A DNA stretch of 13,980 nucleotides from Parcubacteria group bacterium (lineage in GTDB: Bacteria; Patescibacteriota; Patescibacteriia; UBA2169): the NCBI GenBank assembly GCA_016177305.1, contig JACOVK010000054.1, positions 1 through 13,980 on the forward strand, written 5' to 3'. A program made the position numbers and the translations under genes. Position 1 is the stretch's first letter. Every line of letters begins with the position of its first letter. The notes under the pieces were generated by a model. The model ran no database searches. It had not been told where the DNA came from and worked only from the letters and a program-made list of their open reading frames with translations. Of the stretch, positions 5,518-12,561 are shown in pieces.

Positions 5518-6726
5518 CTAGCCTGTGGCGAGATTGTACATAGGCAAGAGGATCGCGGCCACCATGATTCCCACGCCAATGCCCATGAGCATGAGAATGA
5601 ACGGCTCAATCAGGGTAACCAGGTTCCCGACCGCGTTATCCACTTCGCGCGAGTAAAAATCAGAGAGCTTGTTGAGCACCGTATCAAGCCGGCCGGTCTG
5701 CTCGCCCACGGCGAGCATCTGGGTCACCATATTCGGCACCACCGTGGATTCCTTGAACACGGTTGCGATGGGATTCCCGTCCTCAACCTCGCGGATGGTC
5801 TGCCGGATAACCTCGCGGTACACCTCATTGCCCACGATGTCCGCGGTTATGGCGAGCGCCTCGGTGAGGGAAACCCCTCCGGTAATGAGCGTGGACAGAG
5901 AGCGCGTGAAGCGCACCAGGTACATTTTTTGGAAAATCAACGGCCCGAATACGGGCAGCTTTAAAATGAGAAAGTCCGTATGTTTTTTTCCGGCCGCGGT
6001 TTTTCGGTAGTAGCGGAGCCCCAAAAAAAGCCCGGCGGCACTGAGCAGCAACAACCACCAGAACGATTTAAAAAATCCGGAAATTGAAATCAAGAGCTGC
6101 GTGGTAAAAGGAAGCGCGGCGCCGGATTCCGCCAAAACCTCGGTAAGCTTCGGGATCACGAACACCATCATCACGAACCCGACCGCAACGAGGCCGAACA
6201 GGATGAACGCCGGATAAATCATGGCGCCCCGAGTCTTGCTCACGAGGTCGTAGTCTTTTTCCTGCTGGTCCGCGAGATAGTTCAAGACCTCGTCCAGCTT
6301 GCCCGCGGTCTCGCCCGAACGGATCATGCTTGTGTAAAAATTTGAAAACACCTTCGGGTGCCGGGCGAGCGCCTCGCTCAAGCGCGCGCCGCCGTCAACC
6401 GCGTCCGCAACTTCCGAAACCACGATCTTGAGCGGCACGCTCTCAATCTGATTCACGAGGATGCGCAGGGCAGCCACCACGGGCAATGTCGCGGAAACCA
6501 TTACCGCCAGCTGCCGTGAAAACACCACCAGATCCTTTACCTTCACGCGCGCAAACAAGGTGATCTCTTTGGCAAATCCGCGCTTGCCTTCGCGTGTTTT
6601 TAAGGAAAGCACCAACAGCCCTTGGTCGGTGAGCGTGCCCAAGGCGACTTCATCGTTGACCGCGTCAACGACCCCCACCACTTCTTCGCACTCCTCGTTA
6701 ACTGCTAGGTAATCAAAAAATGGCAT
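5518..6726 (-). CDS. pilC: Type IV pilus platform protein PilC (GspF family)
   Basis: Polytopic inner-membrane protein that couples the assembly ATPase to pilin insertion. The 402 residues show the usual layout: a small N-terminal beta domain (FDYLAVN...GLLVLSL, 4-42), then two T2SSF domains at about 68-191 and 271-394. Each carries the conserved helical signature, with IRSGETAGKLDEVLNYLA at 135-152 and AVGEQTGRLDTVLNKLSDFY at 339-358. Membrane segments are predicted at about 170-193, 222-240 and 372-395. Length and domain order are normal and nothing looks broken. It begins two bases after the pilT-family stop and is the last gene of the machinery operon; the pilin promoter follows. No convincing terminator is visible after it, so some read-through into the pilins is possible. 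Confidence 0.96.
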   Translation of the reverse strand: MPFFDYLAVNEECEEVVGVVDAVNDEVALGTLTDQGLLVLSLKTREGKRGFAKEITLFARVKVKDLVVFSRQLAVMVSATLPVVAALRILVNQIESVPLKIVVSEVADAVDGGARLSEALARHPKVFSNFYTSMIRSGETAGKLDEVLNYLADQQEKDYDLVSKTRGAMIYPAFILFGLVAVGFVMMVFVIPKLTEVLAESGAALPFTTQLLISISGFFKSFWWLLLLSAAGLFLGLRYYRKTAAGKKHTDFLILKLPVFGPLIFQKMYLVRFTRSLSTLITGGVSLTEALAITADIVGNEVYREVIRQTIREVEDGNPIATVFKESTVVPNMVTQMLAVGEQTGRLDTVLNKLSDFYSREVDNAVGNLVTLIEPFILMLMGIGVGIMVAAILLPMYNLATG

Positions 6727-6728
6727 AC

Positions 6729-7910
6729 CTAATGGCTGGCGAGCGCGTTAAACTGGTTGATGTCAACCGCGTACTCCTTGGCGGTTGCGAGGGACACGGC
6801 TCCGGTCCGCACCGCCTCCGAGAGCGCTTTGTCCATGGTCACCATCCCCTGCTCCCGGCTGGTTTGCATGATGTTCGGAATCTGTTCAAACTTTCCTTCG
6901 CGCACCAAGGATTTAATCGGGTGCGTTGCAGCCATGGCGCTCGCCACGAGTATGCGCCCTCCGCCGATTTTCGGAAGCAGGAGCTGTGTCGTAATTCCGA
7001 TCAGCGCGTCTCCGAGCTCGTGCAGTATCCGGACCCGGTCTTCTTCGCCCGAGAGATCCCGCAGCCGCTCAAGCACGGCCACGGTGTGGTTTCCTTCCAT
7101 AACCGCAACCACGAGCCTGCCGGAGGTGGCGAGCTCAAGCGCGCCTGCAAGCGCCGCTTTGTCGGGAATGGCAGAGAGCACCACCACGTCAACGTCTTCC
7201 TCGGCGAGTGCCGCAACCCCAGCAGCAAAGCTTTCCACGTCCCGCCCCACCTCGCGCTGGGCCACCACGGACTGGTCCGAGGGAAGGAGGTACTCAATCG
7301 GCGCCTCCAGCGTCACCACATAGCACGGCCGGGACGCATTTATTTCGGAAAGGAGGCTGCGGACCGTGGAGGTTCTTCCGGAATCAAACGGCCCGGAGAT
7401 GATAAAGAGCCCCTGGGTTGCGGAAACGAGCGGCGCGAGAAGGGATGCGTGCGGAAGCGAGGCAAGCGGCGCGCTTGCGTCCGGAACGTGGCGCATGCTG
7501 ATTCCCAAAAACCCCCTTGAGTAAAAAAAATGAATCCGAAACCGCATGGACTTCTTAAGCGTCTTGCTCACGACGAGCTGCTTTTTTTGGCGCAGCTCCG
7601 AGAGCTCGGGGGCGCCGAGCAGCTGTTCCGCAATGCGCTCAATCCGCTCGGCGGTGATCACCCCTTCTTCCAGCAAAGGCGCAATGGCGCCGTCCACGCG
7701 CAGCGCCGGAACCGTTCCCACCGAGAGGTGCAGATCCGTTGCCTTGCGGCTGCCCAGCATGCCAAGCCACTTCTCAAAATGCAAAATATCAGCCGCGGAT
7801 TCGGACGCGCTTGCGGTTTCGGTTTGGGACGGCACCGGTGCGTGCGGGGACGGTTCAGCTTGGGGAGGGGTTGGGGGAGGGGTTGGTTGTTGGGCGCTTG
7901 CATCGGGCAT
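6729..7910 (-). CDS. pilT: PilT-family protein with degenerate ATPase motifs (probable pseudo-ATPase)
   Basis: By overall sequence this is the twitching/retraction ATPase family: KATDLHLSVGTVPALRVDG (56-74) is the PilT N-terminal domain and HPIKSLVREGKFEQIPNIMQTSREQGMVTMDKAL (330-363) is the PilT C-terminal block. All four catalytic motifs are changed, however. Walker A reads GPFDSGRT (173-180), with Arg179 instead of Lys; the Asp box reads VTLEAPIEY, with Ala203 for Asp; the Walker B region reads DVVVLSAIPD, with Ala247 for Glu; and the His box reads VMEGN, with Glu272 for His. The frame is open throughout, so it is not a decaying frameshifted gene. A Pro-rich stretch (about residues 9-30) precedes the domain. 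Start: ATG 7910 is chosen; a GTG at 7922 overlaps the receiver-gene stop and is possible. Located between the receiver gene and pilC. Likely a structural or regulatory partner of PilB or PilC rather than a motor (inference). Confidence 0.88.
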   Translation of the reverse strand: MPDASAQQPTPPPTPPQAEPSPHAPVPSQTETASASESAADILHFEKWLGMLGSRKATDLHLSVGTVPALRVDGAIAPLLEEGVITAERIERIAEQLLGAPELSELRQKKQLVVSKTLKKSMRFRIHFFYSRGFLGISMRHVPDASAPLASLPHASLLAPLVSATQGLFIISGPFDSGRTSTVRSLLSEINASRPCYVVTLEAPIEYLLPSDQSVVAQREVGRDVESFAAGVAALAEEDVDVVVLSAIPDKAALAGALELATSGRLVVAVMEGNHTVAVLERLRDLSGEEDRVRILHELGDALIGITTQLLLPKIGGGRILVASAMAATHPIKSLVREGKFEQIPNIMQTSREQGMVTMDKALSEAVRTGAVSLATAKEYAVDINQFNALASH

Positions 7911-7918
7911 AGCTCGGA

Positions 7919-8296
7919 TCACTTACTAAGGTACCTGCGCACCATCGCAAGAACCTCGGAAGGAAGAAAGTGGGCTTTGATGAGATACTCGGAAGCGCCA
8001 AGTTTTTTCGCGCGGGCCACGTCCTCCACCTCGCTTAAATTCGTCAAGAGCACCACAGGCACGTCCTTGAGGTTTGGGTCTTTTTTCATCTCGGCAAGCA
8101 CCTCAAACCCGTCCATCTTCGGCATCAGGATATCCAAGAGCACGAGGCTGGGTTTTGCCTTGCGCGCGCAATCAAGCGCTTGCTTGCCGTCTTCCGCAAG
8201 CACCGTCTCAATGCCGGCTTGGGAAAGTTTGGTTGCGTACATGCGGCGCAAAAACTGGTCGTCTTCCGCAAGAAGCACAATGGGTTGGTTGCTCAT
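7919..8296 (-). CDS. Stand-alone CheY-like response regulator receiver
   Basis: A 125-residue single-domain receiver with no output domain. All phosphorylation residues are in place: acidic pair EDD (11-13), phospho-acceptor Asp55 in LVLLDILMPKMDG, Thr85 in VVLLTNLS and Lys107 in EYLIKAHF. It should therefore accept phosphate from a histidine kinase, none of which is in the window. Start: ATG 8296; a TTG six bases upstream is possible but less likely. It begins 32 bases after the pilB stop and its TGA may overlap a GTG start of the pilT-family gene, so it is co-transcribed with the pilus motor genes. Single receivers such as PilG/PilH govern pili in other bacteria, but those sit in chemotaxis clusters. 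A direct contact with PilB or the PilT-like protein is a reasonable inference. Confidence 0.92.
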   Translation of the reverse strand: MSNQPIVLLAEDDQFLRRMYATKLSQAGIETVLAEDGKQALDCARKAKPSLVLLDILMPKMDGFEVLAEMKKDPNLKDVPVVLLTNLSEVEDVARAKKLGASEYLIKAHFLPSEVLAMVRRYLSK

Positions 8297-8328
8297 AGGC
8301 AAAGGTTGATACGGGTGAAGACTCTCTG

Positions 8329-10065
8329 TTATTCCTTGGTGGCGACCACGACCTCTTCAGCCGTGGTCAGGCCCAGGAGTGATTTCATGATGCCGTCCTG
8401 CATCATGGAGATGAATCCCTGGTCCAGAAGCTCTTTGTCGGCCAGTGCCTGGTCAAATCCCTTGGCGATGACCTGCGAAAGGGCCTTGGTGTTTTCAATG
8501 ACTTCGGAGATGGAAAGCCTGCCCTGGTAGCCCGTTTCCCCGCACTTGGAGCAGCCGGCTCCCCGGTAAAAAACAAGCTTTGCGCGGTCAACGCCTTGGT
8601 ACAAGGCCGCATCCGGAATCGCCGCTAACACGGCTTGGGCCTTTTTGGCCAAGTCAGGCGGCAACTCGGTTTCCTCCTTGCAGTGCTGGCAAATTTTCCG
8701 GACCAAACGCTGGGCCTGGATGATGTTTAAGGTCGTGGCCAAAAGAAACGGCTCCACTTTCATGTCAATGAGGCGCGGGACCGAGCCGAGCGCGTCGTTC
8801 GTGTGCAGCGTGGAGAGGACGATGTGCCCGGTGAGCGCGGCCTGCACCGCGAGCGCGGCAGTCTCGTTGTCCCTGATTTCACCGACCATGATGATGTCCG
8901 GATCCTGGCGCAAAATGGAACGCAAGCCCGAAGCGAACGTGTACCCCACCTCCGGCCGCACCTGGGACTGGTTGGCTCCGGGAAGGTAGTACTCAATCGG
9001 ATCCTCCAGCGTGATGATGTTGACTTTTTCCTGGTTGAGAATGGAAAGCGCGGAAAACAAGGTGGTTGACTTTCCGCTCCCCGTGGGCCCGGTCACCAAG
9101 AACATGCCGTTCGGCTTGGTAAGCTGGCGCTGCATTGCCTCAAGGTTGCGTCCGAGAAACCCGAGATTATCCAGCGTGGGCGCGCCGCGCGTTACGTCCA
9201 GGATGCGCATCACCACTTTTTCCGTGCCGGCAAGCGGCAACGTTGAGATGCGGAAATCAATCTGCTTGCCCCCGACTTCCATGTGGATTCTGCCGTCCTG
9301 GGGTTTGCGGGTTTCATCCAGCTTCAAATTGGCAAGCACTTTGATTCTGGAAATAATGGAATTATGGATGTACTTAGGCAGCGAGAGCGTTGCATGCAAA
9401 TCCCCGTCAATGCGGTAGCGCACCCGGGATTCGTTCTCCTGCGGCTCAATGTGGATGTCCGAAGCCCCGCCCTCCACCGCGTGCCGCAGTATGACGCTCA
9501 CCATTTTTGAAACCGGGGCGCTTTTCACCACCTCTTCCAGATCCTGGTCCTCCTCTTTTTGCTGCTTTTTCTCGCCCTGCTCCTCTTTGGATTGGTCCGC
9601 GTACTCCAGCGCCTCGCCCACCTCGCTCGTCAAACTCCCGCTGTACTGGTCCAAAGCGTGCTTAAAACTTTTTTCCGTGGTTACGTAAAACTGCGTGTTC
9701 CAGCCTTTTTGGCGCGCTAAAAAATCAACGGCCTCGCGCGCTTTGAGGTTTTCCGGATCCAGCATGGCAATGCGTACGCTGTCTCCCTGCTTCTCAAACG
9801 GAACAATGCGGTAGTTGGTGATGACCTCTTTGGAAAAAAGGCCCAACAGGTTCCGGTCTATCAGCTTGTTCTCAAACGAAACCGTGGGCAAGTGGTAAAA
9901 CTCGCCTTTGTGCCCGAGCAGCGCGTCATCATCAAATTTTCCATGCTCAAGCAGCGCCGCATCAAGCCCCATTGAGCCCGCTTCGTATTGCGCGTTCACG
10001 AACTGTGCGTCTTCTTGCGAGAGCGCGTTTCTTGAAACCAAAAATTGTAAAAATGGGGAAGTCAT
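8329..10065 (-). CDS. pilB: Type IV pilus assembly ATPase PilB (GspE family)
   Basis: Cytoplasmic hexameric motor that drives pilus extension. The 578-residue protein has an N-terminal MshEN-type domain (about 1-145), a highly charged linker (about 155-180, EEQGEKKQQKEEDQDLEE), the N2 domain with GGASDIHIEP (199-208) and the RecA-like core. Core motifs are intact: Walker A GPTGSGKST (326-334), Asp box ITLEDPIEY (351-359), Walker B IIMVGEIRDNET with Glu396, and His box STLHTND (418-424). Two cysteine pairs, C459/C462 and C505/C508, form the usual zinc site. GGGAG-like sequence five bases before the ATG supports the start. It starts two bases after the small pilP-position gene. As the only PilB/PilT ATPase in view with a full catalytic set, it is probably the sole motor encoded at this locus. 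Confidence 0.97.
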   Translation of the reverse strand: MTSPFLQFLVSRNALSQEDAQFVNAQYEAGSMGLDAALLEHGKFDDDALLGHKGEFYHLPTVSFENKLIDRNLLGLFSKEVITNYRIVPFEKQGDSVRIAMLDPENLKAREAVDFLARQKGWNTQFYVTTEKSFKHALDQYSGSLTSEVGEALEYADQSKEEQGEKKQQKEEDQDLEEVVKSAPVSKMVSVILRHAVEGGASDIHIEPQENESRVRYRIDGDLHATLSLPKYIHNSIISRIKVLANLKLDETRKPQDGRIHMEVGGKQIDFRISTLPLAGTEKVVMRILDVTRGAPTLDNLGFLGRNLEAMQRQLTKPNGMFLVTGPTGSGKSTTLFSALSILNQEKVNIITLEDPIEYYLPGANQSQVRPEVGYTFASGLRSILRQDPDIIMVGEIRDNETAALAVQAALTGHIVLSTLHTNDALGSVPRLIDMKVEPFLLATTLNIIQAQRLVRKICQHCKEETELPPDLAKKAQAVLAAIPDAALYQGVDRAKLVFYRGAGCSKCGETGYQGRLSISEVIENTKALSQVIAKGFDQALADKELLDQGFISMMQDGIMKSLLGLTTAEEVVVATKE

Positions 10066-10067
10066 GC

Positions 10068-10388
10068 TTACTCCCGCAGCAGAATGAACGGCTGGCTGTG
10101 GCCTTTGGGCTCAAGCGGCAAGGGCCAGATCCCGAACGAACGGAGCCGCTGGAACAGCGGAACCGCTTTGAGCTCTTGCGCCGCCTCAAACCCGGTTTTT
10201 GAGGGAACGCCGGCGCTTTCTTGCATATGTTCCGCGGAACTCGGAGGCGGGACCGCATCAGGCCCGGGCCCTCCCTTGCGCACAATGCCGTAGTACGCGA
10301 CCATGAGCGTGACGCCGATGACCAACGCCAGCATGGCCCCGAGGCGAAGTTGTTTTGCTTTTGATAATTTTTTCTGTACGAGAGCCAT
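10068..10388 (-). CDS. Small single-TM protein in the pilP position, function unknown
   Basis: A 106-residue protein that I cannot assign to a named family. A basic N-terminus (VQKKLSKAKQLR) is followed by one hydrophobic segment (about 16-34), a Gly/Pro-rich linker (39-50) and a short C-terminal part with LKAVPLFQRLRSFGIWPLPLEP and a GHSQPFILL ending. That topology, cytoplasmic tail then membrane anchor then small outer domain, and its place between pilO and pilB match where pilP or a minor alignment-complex protein would be. It is not a lipoprotein (no lipobox Cys), so it is not a classical PilP. The G-x-x-x-P-F ending recalls the (R)DPF/NPF-type motifs of pilus alignment proteins, but that is only a resemblance. 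Seventeen bases follow the pilO stop; two bases precede pilB. Real coding status is supported by tight packing and the open frame. Confidence 0.72.
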   Translation of the reverse strand: MALVQKKLSKAKQLRLGAMLALVIGVTLMVAYYGIVRKGGPGPDAVPPPSSAEHMQESAGVPSKTGFEAAQELKAVPLFQRLRSFGIWPLPLEPKGHSQPFILLRE

Positions 10389-10405
10389 ACAATCTGCAAT
10401 AAAAA

Positions 10406-11119
10406 CTATATATTCTCGGAAAGGTAGTACGCGCGGAGGATAATGGTGTAGCTTTTGCCGATCGGCGAATACACCACCGCAATCACGTCCATGAGCCTGA
10501 TGTTCGCCTCAATGTTCTTAAGCAGGGTTTTGAGCGCCTCGTAGGGACCCGCACCCACGGCAAGCGTAACTTCCACGTAGGAAACGCCTGCGGGCAATAC
10601 AACGTCCGAATCAGCATCCTTGCGCGTTTTTTCGTCGGGAACCACCAGCTCAATGCCGTCAATCACCGCCCCGGACTCGGCTGCAATAGTTTCCAGGCTG
10701 GTGAGAATCTGGGGTGTTGCCGGATCCGAGGGAAGCAAATCGTCAACCTGCTTGATGGTCCGGCCGCGAGCGGCAGCACTTCCGGCCCCAAGCTTGGCCG
10801 CGTACCCGAGGCGCAGCTCAAGCGCTTCCCGCTCGTGGCGCACAACCAGAAACTGCTCCCCGGAAATTGACCGGGCGCGGGCGAGTTTTGGAGCAAGAAG
10901 AAACGCGTATCCTGCCGCCAAGAGCACGGCGCATGCCGCAACCGTCACCAAGCGGCAGTACTGCTCAAACCACTGCCGCATAAAGCTCTGCAGTTTCGGC
11001 TTCTGGGCTTCTTTTTTCTTGGGCAGCGCACCTGGTGCGGTTCCGGAAAATTGCCGGTCGGCCGGATCAGCATCCGCGCCGAGAGGAGCTGCTCGGTTTT
11101 GATTTTGGTCATTATTCAT
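10406..11119 (-). CDS. pilO: Type IV pilus alignment protein PilO
   Basis: A 237-residue bitopic membrane protein that pairs with PilN in the alignment complex between PilM and the fibre. A polar cytoplasmic tail of about 50 residues leads to a membrane helix (about 56-76), a charged coiled-coil-like stretch (77-125) and a ferredoxin-like outer domain. In that domain TIKQVDDLLPSDPATPQILTSLETIAAESGAVIDGIELV (121-159) is the clearest PilO signature and VSYVEVTLAVGAGPYEALKTLLKNIEANIRLMDV (179-212) the second. The ATG at 11119 overlaps the end of pilN by eight bases; longer upstream frames lie inside pilN and are rejected. The N-terminal tail is longer than usual and rich in Asn/Asp/Ala. Assignment rests on both order (pilMNO) and motif. 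Confidence 0.88.
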   Translation of the reverse strand: MNNDQNQNRAAPLGADADPADRQFSGTAPGALPKKKEAQKPKLQSFMRQWFEQYCRLVTVAACAVLLAAGYAFLLAPKLARARSISGEQFLVVRHEREALELRLGYAAKLGAGSAAARGRTIKQVDDLLPSDPATPQILTSLETIAAESGAVIDGIELVVPDEKTRKDADSDVVLPAGVSYVEVTLAVGAGPYEALKTLLKNIEANIRLMDVIAVVYSPIGKSYTIILRAYYLSENI

Positions 11120-12485
11120 AGCGCGTATCCGCAAACAGCGCGTCCGGACTGATACTAAGAGAAATATCAAACGAAACTCCTGCGGCTTGGGTTGGTGATT
11201 CCTCCACGCGGCTTGCGGACGTAATGGTGATATCTTTGATCCATGGGGTCTGTTGGAACACCACGATCTGGCGCGCGAGCCCCGTGTAATCGCCGGCAAA
11301 CGCCGTAATGTTCATGATGCCTTCGGTTGAGGCCGCCATGCTGATGTACGTGATTTCCGGAATGGTCACTTCTTCCAGCTTTCCCAAAAACGCATGCCAT
11401 GACAGGTGGTTTCCGAGAAGCTCGCGAGTGGCCGCCGCCTTGCGGTACAGCACGCTGTCTTCGCTTGAGAGGTCCTGGTACGTGGCAATGGTTTCTTTGA
11501 GTGCGCGAACCACCTGCGCTTCCTGCGCAAGGCGCCGCGATCCCCGGACTTGGTACAACTCAAGCAGCCCGTACGCAACTCCGAGAGCCAAAACCGCAAC
11601 TGCGGCCCACGAGAGGAGCACGGCGAGCGGATTGCCTTTTTTAAACGCCTGCGTGTACTCTGCGGCGAGAAGGTTGACGTCAAAACCACTGGCGCGGTGC
11701 ACCGGCGCCTCGGTTTGGCCGCTCGCGCCCGTTTTTTTTGCGACCATTGAGGCAATGGTCGGCGCAGGAAGCGCTTCCTTGATGGCAGGTACCGGCCGCG
11801 GCGCTGGCTCTTGCTTTATGGAACCGGCTTGCGGAAGCGAAGAAGGCACGGGTTTCGGGAAAGCAACTTGTTTTGCCGGCTCTTTTTTCCTCAAAAACCA
11901 CCGAGCCCACCATGGAATGCTCTTGGGCGGAGCAGGGGACCGAGCTGGTGCGCTTGAGCGAAGCGCGCTTTGTTGTTTTGTCAAAATCGCGGGCGCGGAA
12001 GCCGCCGCATGCGGCAAAAGCTCTTGGTTGTCCAAAAAGTCAGGGACGTGCATGCTCATCACATGCTCCGCGGTAACGCCCGGCTCGCGGAACGGAACAG
12101 GCGGAGCCGGAGCCTGGGGAGCTGGTTTCTTTGCGGCACCGGCAAAAAGCGCGGAAGGCAGCATCTTTCCTTGGGGCAAATCCTTAAGCCGGGAACGATC
12201 GGGAAGGGCATGCTTCCCCTCGCCGTCCTTTTTCACAGGAGGCGCTGGTGAAGATTTGAACGCGAGCTTCGGCGCCTCTGTTTTTTTCTTGCGCGAGAAT
12301 ACTGAAAACAGGCGCGAAAAAAACGAAGGCGTTTTCTGCTTCCCGGGATCCGCGCCCGTTTCACCGCGGTTCGCAAAATCCGTATACTCAACGAGCAGGC
12401 TCGCCGCATCCCGATGTACGGCCTTTTTTTTGGCCGCAAGCTCTTTGGGAAGCAAATTAATATCTTTTTGGTCCGCAGGCGTCAT
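11112..12485 (-). CDS. pilN: PilN with long cytoplasmic linker and two INLLP-like motifs
   Basis: PilN links cytoplasmic PilM to PilO through the membrane; the family is usually about 200 residues, but this one has 457. DINLLPKEL at 8-16 is the standard N-terminal PilM-binding peptide. A low-complexity region rich in Pro, Ala, Lys and Ser follows (about 17-265), with basic patches such as FFSRLFSVFSRKKK (55-68) and WWARWFLRKKEP (192-203). A second motif, FDVNLLAAEY (268-277), then stands directly before the membrane helix (about 286-308), as the normal motif does. After that come a coiled-coil-like stretch (314-350) and the periplasm-type PilN domain (about 355-445). The 76-base gap after pilM shows no terminator. 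The ATG has no Shine-Dalgarno site. Could be read as a fusion of an INLLP-headed linker protein to an ordinary PilN. Confidence 0.87.
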   Translation of the reverse strand: MTPADQKDINLLPKELAAKKKAVHRDAASLLVEYTDFANRGETGADPGKQKTPSFFSRLFSVFSRKKKTEAPKLAFKSSPAPPVKKDGEGKHALPDRSRLKDLPQGKMLPSALFAGAAKKPAPQAPAPPVPFREPGVTAEHVMSMHVPDFLDNQELLPHAAASAPAILTKQQSALRSSAPARSPAPPKSIPWWARWFLRKKEPAKQVAFPKPVPSSLPQAGSIKQEPAPRPVPAIKEALPAPTIASMVAKKTGASGQTEAPVHRASGFDVNLLAAEYTQAFKKGNPLAVLLSWAAVAVLALGVAYGLLELYQVRGSRRLAQEAQVVRALKETIATYQDLSSEDSVLYRKAAATRELLGNHLSWHAFLGKLEEVTIPEITYISMAASTEGIMNITAFAGDYTGLARQIVVFQQTPWIKDITITSASRVEESPTQAAGVSFDISLSISPDALFADTRYE

Positions 12486-12561
12486 GGTTCAAAAAATATG
12501 GTAATCGTACAGCGTTGAGCGCCGCAGCTTTTGACGAAGCAATGCGCCAAATGCATACGCC

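Noticed and set aside
6729..7910. Pseudogene interpretation of the pilT-family gene
   Set aside because: No frameshift or premature stop, tight operon spacing and well-kept N- and C-terminal blocks; motif loss alone points to a pseudoenzyme rather than decay.
11308..12504. Plus-strand open frame of 398 codons
   Set aside because: Antisense shadow of pilN, produced by its Ala/Pro/Lys-rich GC-biased codons; no recognisable domain.
12486..12561. Separate promoter for pilN in the 76-base gap
   Set aside because: No convincing -10/-35 pair; only loosely similar AT-rich bases near the pilN start.
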